Positions 46,675-55,427 of a stretch of DNA of 64,000 nt are shown here, piece after piece. The DNA is taken from positions 3,286,001 to 3,350,000 of the forward strand of contig NZ_JAPEOZ010000001.1 of NCBI RefSeq assembly GCF_026340655.1, read 5' to 3'. The notes under the pieces were generated by a model. It was given only the letters and a program-made list of their open reading frames with translations, made no database searches and had not been told where the DNA came from. The position numbers and the translations under genes were made by a program. The DNA comes from Streptomyces sp. NBC_01275 (GTDB taxonomy: Bacteria > Actinomycetota > Actinomycetes > Streptomycetales > Streptomycetaceae). Position 1 is the first letter of the stretch. Each line of letters starts with the position of its first letter.

Positions 46675-47588
46675 CCGCCGTGACCACGACCTCGACCTCC
46701 GCCGCGACCTCGACCTCGACCTCGACCACGGCCACGCCCGCCGTCGCCGGAGAGAAGCAGGACGGAACGCGGGACGGAACGCGGGACGCGCCCCGGGACG
46801 TACGGCGCAGGCGTCGCGGTCTCGCCCCCGGCCGGCGGCTGCCCGCCGCCCGGCTCGTCGGACCGCTGGTGCTGATCGCCCTGTGGGCCGCCGCCTCCGC
46901 CGCCGGACGGCTGGACCCCGGCGCGATCCCCGCCCCCTGGACGGTGGCGCGGACCGGCGTCCATCTGTGGACCGACGGAACGCTGCCGACCGACGTCCTC
47001 ACCTCGCTGGAGCGTGCCGCGTACGGCTTCGCGATCGGCCTGACCGCCGGAGTGGTGCTCGCGCTGGCGTCCGGGCTCACCCGGACCGGGGAGGCGCTGA
47101 TCGACGGGACGGTGCAGCTCAACCGGGCGATCCCGACCCTCGGTCTGATCCCGCTGTTCATCCTCTGGCTGGGCATCGGCGAGACGTTCAAGATCGCGAT
47201 CATCGCCATCGTCGTCTACATCCCGATCTACCTCAACACGCATGCCGCGCTCTCCGGCATCGACCACCGGTTCGTCGAACTCGCCGAGGTGCAGGGGCTG
47301 TCCCGGCTCCAGTTCGTCCGGCAGATCGTGATCCCCGGCGCGCTGCCCGGCTTCTTCGTCGGGCTGCGGCTCGGGGTGACCGGCTCCTGGCTCGGCCTGG
47401 TGGTCCTGGAGCAGATCAACGCCACCAGCGGCCTCGGCTATCTGATGTTCCAGGCCCAGAACTACGGCCAGTCGGACGTCATCCTCGTCGGCCTCCTCAT
47501 CTACGGCGTCTTCGGCCTCGCCTCCGACAGCGCGGTCCGGCTCATCGAACGGAGGGTGCTGTCATGGCGCCGCACACTGAGCAGCTGA
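46671..47588 (+). CDS. Sulfonate-type ABC transporter permease
   Basis: The 305-residue protein begins at a GTG overlapping the binding-protein stop (GTGA). A Thr/Ser-rich, then Arg-rich N-terminus (~50 residues, with the repeat GTRDGTRDAPRD) leads to six helices. The EAA loop is ELAEVQGLSRLQFVRQIVIP-G, which docks on the ATPase, and IPTLGLIPLFILWLGIGETF is typical of SsuC. It ends 25 bp inside the ATPase gene. Confidence 0.92.
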   Translation: MTAVTTTSTSAATSTSTSTTATPAVAGEKQDGTRDGTRDAPRDVRRRRRGLAPGRRLPAARLVGPLVLIALWAAASAAGRLDPGAIPAPWTVARTGVHLWTDGTLPTDVLTSLERAAYGFAIGLTAGVVLALASGLTRTGEALIDGTVQLNRAIPTLGLIPLFILWLGIGETFKIAIIAIVVYIPIYLNTHAALSGIDHRFVELAEVQGLSRLQFVRQIVIPGALPGFFVGLRLGVTGSWLGLVVLEQINATSGLGYLMFQAQNYGQSDVILVGLLIYGVFGLASDSAVRLIERRVLSWRRTLSS

Positions 47589-48298
47589 CCCGACCGACCG
47601 TCCGACTCCAGGACCTGACCCGGTCGTTCGACGGCCGTACGGTCCTCGACGGCATCGACCTCGACCTCCCCGCCGGGCAGTTCACCGCCCTGCTCGGGCA
47701 CAGCGGCTCCGGCAAGAGCACCCTGCTGCGGGCCATCGCGGGCCTCGACCACGAGGTCGTCGGCAGTGGGCGGCTGGAAGCTCCCGAAAGGGTGTCGGTC
47801 GTCTTCCAGGACTCGCGGCTGCTGCCCTGGCGGCGCGTCCTCGACAACGTGCTCCTCGGCACGAACGGCAAGGAGGCGGCCGAACGGGGCCGTGCCGCAC
47901 TCGCCGAGGTCGGGCTCGCCGGCCGCGAGCGGGCCTGGCCCAACGAACTGTCCGGCGGCGAGGCCCAGCGCGCCGCCCTGGCCCGCTCCCTGGTCCGCGA
48001 ACCCGAACTCCTCCTCGCCGACGAGCCGTTCGGCGCCCTGGACGCCCTGACCCGGATCAGGATGCACGCCCTGCTGCGCGAGCTGTGGGAGCGCCACCGG
48101 CCCTCCGTGCTGCTCGTCACCCACGACGTGGACGAGGCGATCGTGCTCGCCGACCGGGTCCTCGTCCTCGACCACGGCCGGATCGGCCTCGACCTGACCA
48201 TCGACATCCCGCACCCCCGCTCGTACCGCGACCCGCTGCTCGGCGAGTACCGCGAGCAGCTGCTGGCGGCGCTGGGCGTGACGTCGGACACCGGGTGA
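47564..48298 (+). CDS. Sulfonate-type ABC transporter ATPase
   Basis: The ATG is preceded by GGAGG at 8 nt and starts 25 bp before the permease stop. The 244-residue protein carries Walker A LLGHSGSGKSTLLRAIAGL, Q-loop VVFQDSRLLPWRRVLDN, signature ELSGGEAQRAALARSL, Walker B LLLADEPFGALDALTR and H-loop LLVTHDVDEAIVLADR, all typical of SsuB/TauB. It powers the two preceding proteins. Confidence 0.95.
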   Translation: MAPHTEQLTRPTVRLQDLTRSFDGRTVLDGIDLDLPAGQFTALLGHSGSGKSTLLRAIAGLDHEVVGSGRLEAPERVSVVFQDSRLLPWRRVLDNVLLGTNGKEAAERGRAALAEVGLAGRERAWPNELSGGEAQRAALARSLVREPELLLADEPFGALDALTRIRMHALLRELWERHRPSVLLVTHDVDEAIVLADRVLVLDHGRIGLDLTIDIPHPRSYRDPLLGEYREQLLAALGVTSDTG

Positions 48299-48323
48299 AC
48301 GTCGGCTGTCGTGACCGTCCCTG

Positions 48324-48393
48324 GGGGCCGCCGCTCCCAGACCCCCGCTTCGGCCCCGAAAGGGCCTCGAACTCAAACGCCGGACAGGCTGAG
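48324..48393. repeat. Dispersed ~70-bp intergenic element, copy B
   Basis: This is the inverse-oriented partner of 13720-13789: 58 of 70 positions identical without gaps. It begins 26 bp after the ATPase stop and lies between it and the monooxygenase gene. Read along the operon it contains a GGCCC-CGAAA-GGGCC hairpin and ends GGACAGGCTGAG. In Streptomyces such 3' intergenic elements recur (general impression). Confidence 0.75.
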
Positions 48394-48413
48394 AACAAAC
48401 ACCAAGGACACCC

Positions 48414-49754
48414 ATGACCCGGCAACTCCACCTGAACGCCTTCCTGATGAACACCGGCCACCACGAAGCCTCCTGGCGACTGCCGGAGAGCGACCCGTAC
48501 GCCCATGTCGAGCTGGCCCACTACGTCCATCTGGCCCGGATCGCCGAACGCGGCACCTTCGACTCGCTGTTCCTCGCCGACGGACCGCAGCTGTGGGGCA
48601 ACATCGCCCAGCGGCCGGCCGGCGCCCTGGAGCCGCTGACGCTGCTCACCGCGCTGGCGACGGCCACCGAGCGCATCGGCCTGATCGCAACCGCGTCCAC
48701 GTCCTACAACTCCCCCTACAACCTGGCCCGCAAGTTCGCCTCGCTGGACATCATCAGCGGGGGCCGGGCGGGCTGGAACATCGTGACCACGGCCGGCGCC
48801 GAGGCCGCCCGCAACTTCGGGCTCGACGCGGAGCCCGCGCACGCCGAGCGGTACGCCCGTGCCGCCGAGTTCCTCGACGTGGCCCTGAAGCTCTGGGACA
48901 GCTGGGAGGACGACGCGATCGTCGCGGACAAGGCGTCCGGCGTCTGGGGCGACGACGAGAAGATCCACCCGCCCCGGCACCAGGGGACGTACTTCAGCGT
49001 CGAGGGCGCTCTCAACGTCCCCCGTTCGCCGCAGGGTTACCCGCTGCTCGTGCAGGCGGGCTCCTCGGAGGACGGCAAGGGGTTCGCGGCCCGGTACGCG
49101 GAGGCGGTGTTCACCGCGCAGCAGACGCTGGCGGACGCGCAGGACTTCTACGCCGACCTCAAGTCCCGTACCGCGGCGGCGGGCCGGGACCCGGACCACA
49201 TCAAGGTGCTGCCCGGGATCGTCCCGGTGATCGGCTCCACGGAGGCCGAGGCGCGGGCGAGCGAGCGGGTCCTGGAGGACCACATCGTGTACGCCCACGG
49301 CATCCAGCGCCTGGAACAGCTGCTGCAACTGGAGCCCGGCGTACTGGAGTTGGACGCACAGCTCCCCGCCGACCTGCCCCCGGAGAGCGCCGTCGAGGGC
49401 GCCAAGAGCCGCTACACGCTCGTGGTGGAGCTGGCCCGGCGCGAACGCCTCACCGTGCGCGAGCTGATCGGACGGCTCGGCGGCGGGCGCGGACACCTCA
49501 CGTTCGCGGGCACGCCCGAGCAGGTCGCCGACGCGATCGAGACCTGGTTCACCCAGGGCGCCGCCGACGGCTTCAACATCATGCCCGCGGTGCTGCCCTC
49601 CGGCCTCGACGCCTTCGTCGACCACGTCGTCCCGATCCTGCGCAGCCGCGGCCTGCTCCGCAGCGAGTACGGCCCCCGCCAGACCCTCCGGGAGCGCTAC
49701 GGCCTCCCCCGCCCCGCCAACCAGTACCTCATTCCCGCACTCGCCACGGTCTGA
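48414..49754 (+). CDS. LLM-class FMN-dependent monooxygenase (NtaA/SnaA/DszA type)
   Basis: The 446-residue protein opens MTRQLHLNAFLMNTGHHEAS, with the (alpha/beta)8 luciferase-like fold: ARIAERGTFDSLFLADGP, ATERIGLIATASTSYNSPYN, ASLDIISGGRAGWNIVTTAG. This subgroup includes nitrilotriacetate, dibenzothiophene-sulfone and alkanesulfonate-type oxygenases that need FMNH2 from a separate reductase; none is encoded nearby. In this locus it probably cleaves the C-S bond of imported sulfonates, freeing sulfite. Confidence 0.9.
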   Translation: MTRQLHLNAFLMNTGHHEASWRLPESDPYAHVELAHYVHLARIAERGTFDSLFLADGPQLWGNIAQRPAGALEPLTLLTALATATERIGLIATASTSYNSPYNLARKFASLDIISGGRAGWNIVTTAGAEAARNFGLDAEPAHAERYARAAEFLDVALKLWDSWEDDAIVADKASGVWGDDEKIHPPRHQGTYFSVEGALNVPRSPQGYPLLVQAGSSEDGKGFAARYAEAVFTAQQTLADAQDFYADLKSRTAAAGRDPDHIKVLPGIVPVIGSTEAEARASERVLEDHIVYAHGIQRLEQLLQLEPGVLELDAQLPADLPPESAVEGAKSRYTLVVELARRERLTVRELIGRLGGGRGHLTFAGTPEQVADAIETWFTQGAADGFNIMPAVLPSGLDAFVDHVVPILRSRGLLRSEYGPRQTLRERYGLPRPANQYLIPALATV

Positions 49755-49768
49755 AAGGACGACCCCGC

Positions 49769-50659
49769 ATGTCCATCGAGATCCGCAAGGTCACCGCGAA
49801 CATAGGCGCCCAGGTCCTGGGCGTGGACATCTCCAAGCCGCTCGACGAGGAGCAGATCGCCGCGATCCGCGAGGCCCTCAACGTCCACAAGGCGCTGGTC
49901 TTCGACGACGTGCACCTCGACGACGAGGGCCAGCAGGCCTTCGCCCGGCACTTCGGCGACCTCACCACCGCCCACCCGACGGTGCCCGCCGTCGCCGACG
50001 CCCCCAACGTGCTCCCGGTCGACAGCGAACGGGGCCGCGCCAACCACTGGCACACCGACGTGACCTTCGTCCTCAACCCGCCCCAGGCCAGCACCCTGCG
50101 CAGCATCACGATCCCGCCGTACGGCGGCGAGACCCTGATCGCCAGTTCGGCAGCCGCCTACCGCGATCTGCCCGAGCCGCTGCGCGCCCTCGCCGACACC
50201 CTGTGGGCGGAGCACACCAACGACTACGACTACGCCGTGCCGGAGGAGGACGTCGACGACGAACGGGCCGCGCAGCGCGCCCAGTTCACGTCGATCAAGT
50301 ACCGCACGGTCCACCCGGTCGTCCGCGTCCACCCGCTGACCGGTGAACGCGGCCTGTTCATCGGCGGGTTCGCGCAGCGGATCGTCGGTCTGTCGCCGGG
50401 CGAGTCCCGCAAGATCCTGGACCTGCTCCAGGCGTACGTGACCCGCCCGGAGAACGTCCTGCGCTGGCGCTGGTCCCCGAACCAGCTGGTCCTGTTCGAC
50501 AACCGCATCACCCAGCACTACGCCATCGACAACTACGACGGTCAGCCGCGCCGTCTGAACCGGGTGACCGTCGCCGGTGACGTGCCGGCCGGCATCGAGG
50601 GCAAGGAGAGCTACTCCATCGAGGGCGACGCGTCCCACTACACCCCGGTGGCCGTGTAA
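49769..50659 (+). CDS. TauD-type Fe(II)/2-oxoglutarate dioxygenase
   Basis: This 296-residue enzyme has the iron facial triad: HWHTDVTFVLNPPQAST (HxD) and the distal His in FDNRITQHYAIDNYDGQPR, with an Arg for 2-oxoglutarate. TauD-type start (VTANIGAQVLGVDISKPLDE) and PYGGETLIASSAAAYRDLPE are clear. It hydroxylates taurine or alkyl sulfates/sulfonates, which then release sulfite or sulfate. It starts 14 nt after the monooxygenase stop (AAAGGA before ATG), in one operon. The frame is open far upstream but that is shadow. Confidence 0.93.
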   Translation: MSIEIRKVTANIGAQVLGVDISKPLDEEQIAAIREALNVHKALVFDDVHLDDEGQQAFARHFGDLTTAHPTVPAVADAPNVLPVDSERGRANHWHTDVTFVLNPPQASTLRSITIPPYGGETLIASSAAAYRDLPEPLRALADTLWAEHTNDYDYAVPEEDVDDERAAQRAQFTSIKYRTVHPVVRVHPLTGERGLFIGGFAQRIVGLSPGESRKILDLLQAYVTRPENVLRWRWSPNQLVLFDNRITQHYAIDNYDGQPRRLNRVTVAGDVPAGIEGKESYSIEGDASHYTPVAV

Positions 50660-50688
50660 GCACACTCCGTGACGGGCGTCCGCATGAT

Positions 50689-50721
50689 GGGCAGCCTCTC
50701 CCCGGGCCGGAGAGGCTGCCC
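50689..50721 (+). terminator. Terminator after the TauD-type gene
   Basis: Perfect 13-bp arms GGGCAGCCTCTCC (50689-50701) and GGAGAGGCTGCCC (50709-50721), 7-nt loop, 29 nt past the stop. Confidence 0.85.
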
Positions 50722-50792
50722 AGACTGTCGGCGTTTTGCCGCCGTCCGCCCCCGTCACGCCCCTCCCCCACGGCGGCGAGGGCCTGGGTGCA

Positions 50793-50904
50793 CCTCTAAG
50801 CCCGTGTCCCTCTACGACCGTGCACCTCTACGACCGTGCACCTCTACGACCGTGCACCTCTACGACCGTGCACCTCTACGCCCGTGCACCTCTACGCCCG
50901 TCCG
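50793..50904. repeat. 16-bp minisatellite, seven units
   Basis: Seven contiguous 16-bp units based on CCTCTACGACCGTGCA: unit 1 (50793-50808) is diverged, units 2-5 (50809-50872) are identical, unit 6 changes GACC to GCCC, and unit 7 (50889-50904) is diverged. The array lies between the TauD terminator and the converging methyltransferase stop (50921). It contains the palindromic step TGCA in every junction. Confidence 0.95.
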
Positions 50905-50920
50905 CCGGCACGCCCGTATG

Positions 50921-51706
50921 TCAGGGCTTGCGCCCCAGCCCCCCGTGCTGCCCGATCGGGACCGGGTCCGTGCCCGGCTCGGGGCGCCACAGCGGTACGG
51001 ACACCACGCCCGGGTCCACCAGCTCCAGCCCCTCGAAGTAGCCCTCGATCTGCTCGATGGGGCGCAGGAAGTACGGGACCGCGCCGGTCTCGTTGTAGGC
51101 GTCCTGGGCCGCTTCGTAGACGGGGTCGGTGCCTCGGGAGCCGTCGTTGACCGAGAGGTAGCTGCCCGAGGGGAGGCAGGCCAGGAGGGCGCGGACCAGG
51201 TCGCGGGCGCGGTCGTAGCCGTCGACGTGGCCGAGGATGCCGCTGAGGATCAGGGCGGTGGGCCGGGTGAGGTCCAGCGTCCGGCCGGCCGCCTCGAGGA
51301 TGCTCTCGGGGTCGTAGAGGTTGAGGTCCTCGTACGCCGTCCTGCCCTCCGGGCTGGAGTAGAGCAGGGCGCGGGCGTGGGCGAGGACCAGAGGGTCGTT
51401 GTCGACGTAGACGATGCGCGCGTCGGGCGCGTACCGCTGGGCGACCTCGTGGGTGTTGTCGACGGTGGGCAGGCCCGTGCCGACGTCCAGGAACTGGCGG
51501 ACGCCCGCCTCCTGGACCAGGTGGCGGATGCTGCGGCCGAGGAAGGCGCGGCTGCTGCGGGCGATGGTGACGATGCCGGGGAAGACGTCGGTGTAGGCGT
51601 CGCCGGCCGCCTCGTCCACCGGGTAGTTGTCCTTGCCGCCGAGCCAGTAGTTCCAGATCCTCGCCGAGTGCGGCACCGAGGTGTCGATCTTGGTCATGGC
51701 ATCCAT
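50921..51706 (-). CDS. SAM-dependent methyltransferase, DUF574 family
   Basis: The 261-residue protein has the DUF574 start PHSARIWNYWLGGKDNYPVD and FLGRSIRHLVQEAGVRQFLD-V-GTGLP, a SAM-binding GxGxG region, followed by ARIVYVDNDPLVLAHARALL and LDLTRPTALILSGILGHVDG. These are highly expanded in Streptomyces; small-molecule methylation is assumed but no substrate is known. It converges on the TauD operon across a minisatellite. Confidence 0.93.
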   Translation of the reverse strand: MDAMTKIDTSVPHSARIWNYWLGGKDNYPVDEAAGDAYTDVFPGIVTIARSSRAFLGRSIRHLVQEAGVRQFLDVGTGLPTVDNTHEVAQRYAPDARIVYVDNDPLVLAHARALLYSSPEGRTAYEDLNLYDPESILEAAGRTLDLTRPTALILSGILGHVDGYDRARDLVRALLACLPSGSYLSVNDGSRGTDPVYEAAQDAYNETGAVPYFLRPIEQIEGYFEGLELVDPGVVSVPLWRPEPGTDPVPIGQHGGLGRKP

Positions 51707-51754
51707 GGTGCCCCCGCGAGCGCGGCTCGCGGGGGCGTTTCGGCGCAGCGAGTG

Positions 51755-52417
51755 TTACAGGTTGCTGAAGTCCGGGCCCTTGGTGCGGGTGCGCTTGATC
51801 TCGTAGAAGCCCGGGACGGAGGCGACCGCCAGGGTGCCGTCCCACAGCCGCGCGGCCTCCTCGCCCTTCGGGGCGGGGGTGACGACGGGTCCGAAGAAGG
51901 CGATCTGCTCGCCGTCGGGGCCGGGCACGGCGATGACCGGGGTGCCGACGTCCTGGCCGACCTTCTCGATGCCCTCCTTGTGGGAGGCGCGCAGCTCGGC
52001 GTCGAACTCGAAGTCCTCCTGCTCGGCGTAGTCGATCAGGTCGGCGGGCAGCCCGGCGTCCGCGAGCGCGCCGGCGATGGCCTCCAGGGTCGGGCCCTCG
52101 CCGTTGTTGTGGAAGCGGGTGCCGAGCGCGGTGTAGAGCGGGCCCAGGACCTCGGCGCCGTGCTTCTGCCAGGCCGCGGTCACCACGCGGACCGGCTTCC
52201 AGGCCTTGGTCGCGAGCAGCTCGCGGTACTCCTCGGGCAGCTCGTCGATCTTGGGCTCGTTGAGCACCGCCAGGCTCATGACGTGCCAGCGGATCTCGAT
52301 GTCCCGGACCTTCTCCACTTCCAGCACCCACCGGGACGTCATCCAGGCCCAGGGGCAAAGCGGGTCGAACCAGAAGTCCACGGGGGTCTTGGCGGGCGTG
52401 GTCGCGGTCTCGGACAT
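51755..52417 (-). CDS. DsbA-fold, mycothiol-dependent reductase-like protein (Rv2466c type)
   Basis: GAGGAG lies 5 nt before the ATG (MSETATTPAKTPVDFWFD). The 220-residue protein has the thioredoxin-fold site FDPLCPWAWMTSRW (CPWA with only the first cysteine), a feature of mycothiol-dependent nitroreductase/redox proteins in actinobacteria. The helical insert and cis-Pro strand (VGTPVIAVPG) follow. Substrate unknown; mycothiol is the expected electron donor. It lies 48 bp upstream of the methyltransferase on the same strand and is divergent from pepN. Confidence 0.88.
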   Translation of the reverse strand: MSETATTPAKTPVDFWFDPLCPWAWMTSRWVLEVEKVRDIEIRWHVMSLAVLNEPKIDELPEEYRELLATKAWKPVRVVTAAWQKHGAEVLGPLYTALGTRFHNNGEGPTLEAIAGALADAGLPADLIDYAEQEDFEFDAELRASHKEGIEKVGQDVGTPVIAVPGPDGEQIAFFGPVVTPAPKGEEAARLWDGTLAVASVPGFYEIKRTRTKGPDFSNL

Positions 52418-52554
52418 GACTCTCCTCGGAATACGGCCGTTTCCCGGTGGCAACACCGGCCCTCCCCACCCCATTCCCGACTGCCCGGTGTCAGGGGCAC
52501 ATGGCAGGATCGGGCCTGTCCACATGCCGATTCACCATCCGAGGGAGCTGCTCC

Positions 52555-55158
52555 GTGCCCGGTGAGAACCTGTCCCGCGACGAGGCCCGGGAGCGGGCCG
52601 CCCTGCTCTCCGTAGACGGGTACGACGTGTCCCTCGACCTGCGCTCCGCCGTGGGCGAGCCCGCCGCGGGCGAGGGCACGGCTGAGGGGACGCGCACCTT
52701 CCGCTCGGTCACCACGCTCCGGTTCCGCTGCGCCGAGCCGGGCGCGTCGAGCTTCGCGGACCTGATCGCGCCGAGCGTCACGGCCGTGTCGCTCAACGGC
52801 AGGGACCTCGACCCGAGCGAGGTCTTCGACGGCTCCCGGATCCTCCTGGAGGACCTGGCCGCCGAGAACGAGCTGATCGTCGACGCCCGGTGCGCCTACT
52901 CCCGCACCGGCGAGGGCCTGCACCGCTTCGTCGACCCGGAGGACGGCGAGGTCTACCTCTACACGCAGTACGAGCCGGCCGACGCCCGGCGGGTCTTCGC
53001 GAACTTCGAGCAGCCCGACCTCAAGGCCCCGTTCCGCTTCGAGGTGCGGGCGCCGGAGGGCTGGACGGTGTGGAGCAACGGGGTCGGCTCGCAGGCCGAC
53101 GGGGTGTGGCGGTTCGCCGAGACGAAGCCCATCTCGACGTACATCACGTGCGTGGTCGCGGGCCCGTACCACTACGTCACGGACTCCTACTCCCGCGACC
53201 TCGGCGACGGCACGACGCTGGAGATCCCCCTCGGCGCGATGTGCCGCAAGGGTCTGGCGCCCTACTTCGAGGCCGACGACGTCTTCCTGATCACCAAGCA
53301 GGGCCTGGACTTCTTCCACGACCACTTCGACTACCCGTACCCCTTCGGGAAGTACGACCAGGCGTTCGTGCCCGAGTACAACCTGGGGGCGATGGAGAAC
53401 CCGGGGCTGGTGACCTTCCGCGAGGAGTACATCTTCCGGGGCAAGGTGACGCGGTCGTCGTACGAGGGCCGGGCGAACGTCATCCTGCACGAGATGGCGC
53501 ACATGTGGTTCGGCGACCTGGTCACCATGGAGTGGTGGGACGACCTGTGGCTGAAGGAGTCCTTCGCCGACTTCATGGGCGCCTTCTCCCTCGTCGGGGC
53601 GACCCGTTTCACCGACGGCTGGATCACCTTCGCCAACCGCCGCAAGGCCTGGGCCTACCGCGCCGACCAGCTCCCCTCCACCCACCCGGTCACCGCCGAC
53701 ATCCGCGACCTCCAGGACGCCAAGCTCAACTTCGACGGCATCACCTACGCCAAGGGCGCGTCGGTGCTGAAGCAGCTGGTGGCCTACGTCGGCCAGGACG
53801 CGTTCCTCGAAGGCGCCCGCCGCTACTTCAAGCGGCACGCGTACGGCAACACCCGGCTCGGCGATCTGCTGGCGGTCCTCGCGGAGACCAGCGGGCGGGA
53901 CATGGGCGCCTGGGCGCGGGCATGGCTGCAGACCGCGGGCGTGAACTCGCTGACCCCGCAGGTGCTGCTGGACCCGGAGGGCAGGGTCAGCGAGCTGGCG
54001 GTGCTCCAGGACGCGGCCGCCTCGCATCCGGAGCTGCGTCCGCACCGCGTGGCGATCGGGCTGTACCGGTCCGAGAAGGGCCGCCTGGTGCGGTACGCGC
54101 GGGCCGAGACGGACGTCGACGGGGCGCGTACGGTCGTGACGGAGCTGGCCGGAGCGCAGGCGCCCGAGCTGGTGCTGGTCAACGACGACGACCTCACGTA
54201 CTGCAAGATCCGCTTCGACGGAACGTCCCTGGAGACGCTGCGCTCGTCCCTGGGCGACGTCACCGACCCGCTGGCCCGCGCCCTGTGCTGGTCGGCGCTG
54301 TGGAACATGACCCGCGACGCGCTGCTGCCGGCCCGGGACTTCGTGGACCTGGTGCTGCGGTTCGCGGGGCGCGAGTCCGACATCGGCGTGCTGCAGATGC
54401 TGCACGCGTGGGCGGAGTCGGCGCTGGTGCACTACGCGGCCCCGCAGTGGCGGGAGACGGGCGACCGGCTGCTGGCCGAGGGCGCGCTGACCGAGCTGCG
54501 GGCGGCCGAGCCGGGCAGCGAGCACCAGCTGGCGTGGGCGCGGTTCTTCGCGTCGGCGGCCGCGCGCGGGTCCGACTTCGACCTGCTGCGGGGGCTGCTG
54601 GACGGCACGGCGAAGATCGACGGGCTGACGGTGGACCAGGAGCTGCGCTGGGCGTTCCTGTCGCCGCTGGCCGCGCACGGGGTCGCGGACGAGGCCGTGC
54701 TCGCCGCCGAACTGGCCCGCGACGACACCGCGTCCGGCAAGCGCCACCAGGTCCGCTGCCTCGCCGCCCGCCCCTCGGCGGCGGTCAAGGCACAGGCGTG
54801 GGCCCAGCTCGTCGAGTCGGACGCGCTGTCCAACGCGCTGGTGGAGGCGACGATCGCGGGCTTCGCCCAGCCCTCCCAGCGGGAGCTGCTCGCGCCGTAC
54901 GCGGAGAGGTACTTCGGGTCGATCGAGCGCATCTGGGCCGAGCGGTCCATCCAGATCGCGATGCACGTGGTCAAGGGCCTCTTCCCGTCCCTCCAGGACT
55001 CCCCCGACACTCTGGCGGCGACGGACGCCTGGCTCGCGGCACACGAGTCGGCGGCCCCGGCGCTGAGGCGGCTGGTGCTGGAGGCGCGGGACGACCTGGC
55101 ACGGGGGTTGCGTGGACAGTCGTGCGACGGGGAGGCGGGCGAGGCGGCGGGCGAGTAG
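52555..55158 (+). CDS. pepN: Aminopeptidase N (M1 family)
   Basis: The start is GTG at 52555 (VPGENLSRDEARER) with GAGGGAG 7 nt before it; the open frame further upstream is not needed. The 867-residue enzyme has the exopeptidase motif GAMEN (278-282) and the zinc site HEMAH (312-316) with the third ligand Glu335 in WLKESFADF. The ERAP1-like C-terminal helical domain covers ~500-867. It trims N-terminal residues from peptides, complementing Clp protease. Confidence 0.96.
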   Translation: MPGENLSRDEARERAALLSVDGYDVSLDLRSAVGEPAAGEGTAEGTRTFRSVTTLRFRCAEPGASSFADLIAPSVTAVSLNGRDLDPSEVFDGSRILLEDLAAENELIVDARCAYSRTGEGLHRFVDPEDGEVYLYTQYEPADARRVFANFEQPDLKAPFRFEVRAPEGWTVWSNGVGSQADGVWRFAETKPISTYITCVVAGPYHYVTDSYSRDLGDGTTLEIPLGAMCRKGLAPYFEADDVFLITKQGLDFFHDHFDYPYPFGKYDQAFVPEYNLGAMENPGLVTFREEYIFRGKVTRSSYEGRANVILHEMAHMWFGDLVTMEWWDDLWLKESFADFMGAFSLVGATRFTDGWITFANRRKAWAYRADQLPSTHPVTADIRDLQDAKLNFDGITYAKGASVLKQLVAYVGQDAFLEGARRYFKRHAYGNTRLGDLLAVLAETSGRDMGAWARAWLQTAGVNSLTPQVLLDPEGRVSELAVLQDAAASHPELRPHRVAIGLYRSEKGRLVRYARAETDVDGARTVVTELAGAQAPELVLVNDDDLTYCKIRFDGTSLETLRSSLGDVTDPLARALCWSALWNMTRDALLPARDFVDLVLRFAGRESDIGVLQMLHAWAESALVHYAAPQWRETGDRLLAEGALTELRAAEPGSEHQLAWARFFASAAARGSDFDLLRGLLDGTAKIDGLTVDQELRWAFLSPLAAHGVADEAVLAAELARDDTASGKRHQVRCLAARPSAAVKAQAWAQLVESDALSNALVEATIAGFAQPSQRELLAPYAERYFGSIERIWAERSIQIAMHVVKGLFPSLQDSPDTLAATDAWLAAHESAAPALRRLVLEARDDLARGLRGQSCDGEAGEAAGE

Positions 55159-55281
55159 GAGGCGGCGGCAGGCCGAGATCCCTGGCCGTTCACCAGCCGC
55201 TCATCAGCCGATCTTTGGCCGATCTTTGGCCATGGATTGGGCCGACGGTCACCGTTACGCAATTCAGGCAATCGGAACCGT

Positions 55282-55316
55282 AACCCCTGGCGCCCCTCTC
55301 CGGGACCAGGGGTTTT
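55282..55316 (+). terminator. Terminator-like hairpin 3' of pepN
   Basis: Arms AACCCCTGG (55282-55290) and CCAGGGGTT (55306-55314), loop of 15 nt, followed by TT. Just upstream, the tandem repeat CCGATCTTTGG occurs twice (55208-55229). Confidence 0.6.
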
Positions 55317-55427
55317 CCGCCCCTACTCGGCATCCGAACAACCGTCCTTTAGGGCGAGCTTGTCCCGATTTGTCGACGGGCGTGTAACAGCGGTTAGAGG
55401 GCGGATCCGACGCGGAATCCCCGTTGC

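Noticed and set aside
50793..50904. Possible CRISPR array
   Set aside because: The units are contiguous 16-bp repeats without spacers and there are no cas genes. It is a minisatellite.
52339..55044. 901-codon minus-strand frame opposite pepN
   Set aside because: It is a shadow of the aminopeptidase, which has complete GAMEN and HEXXH motifs on the plus strand.
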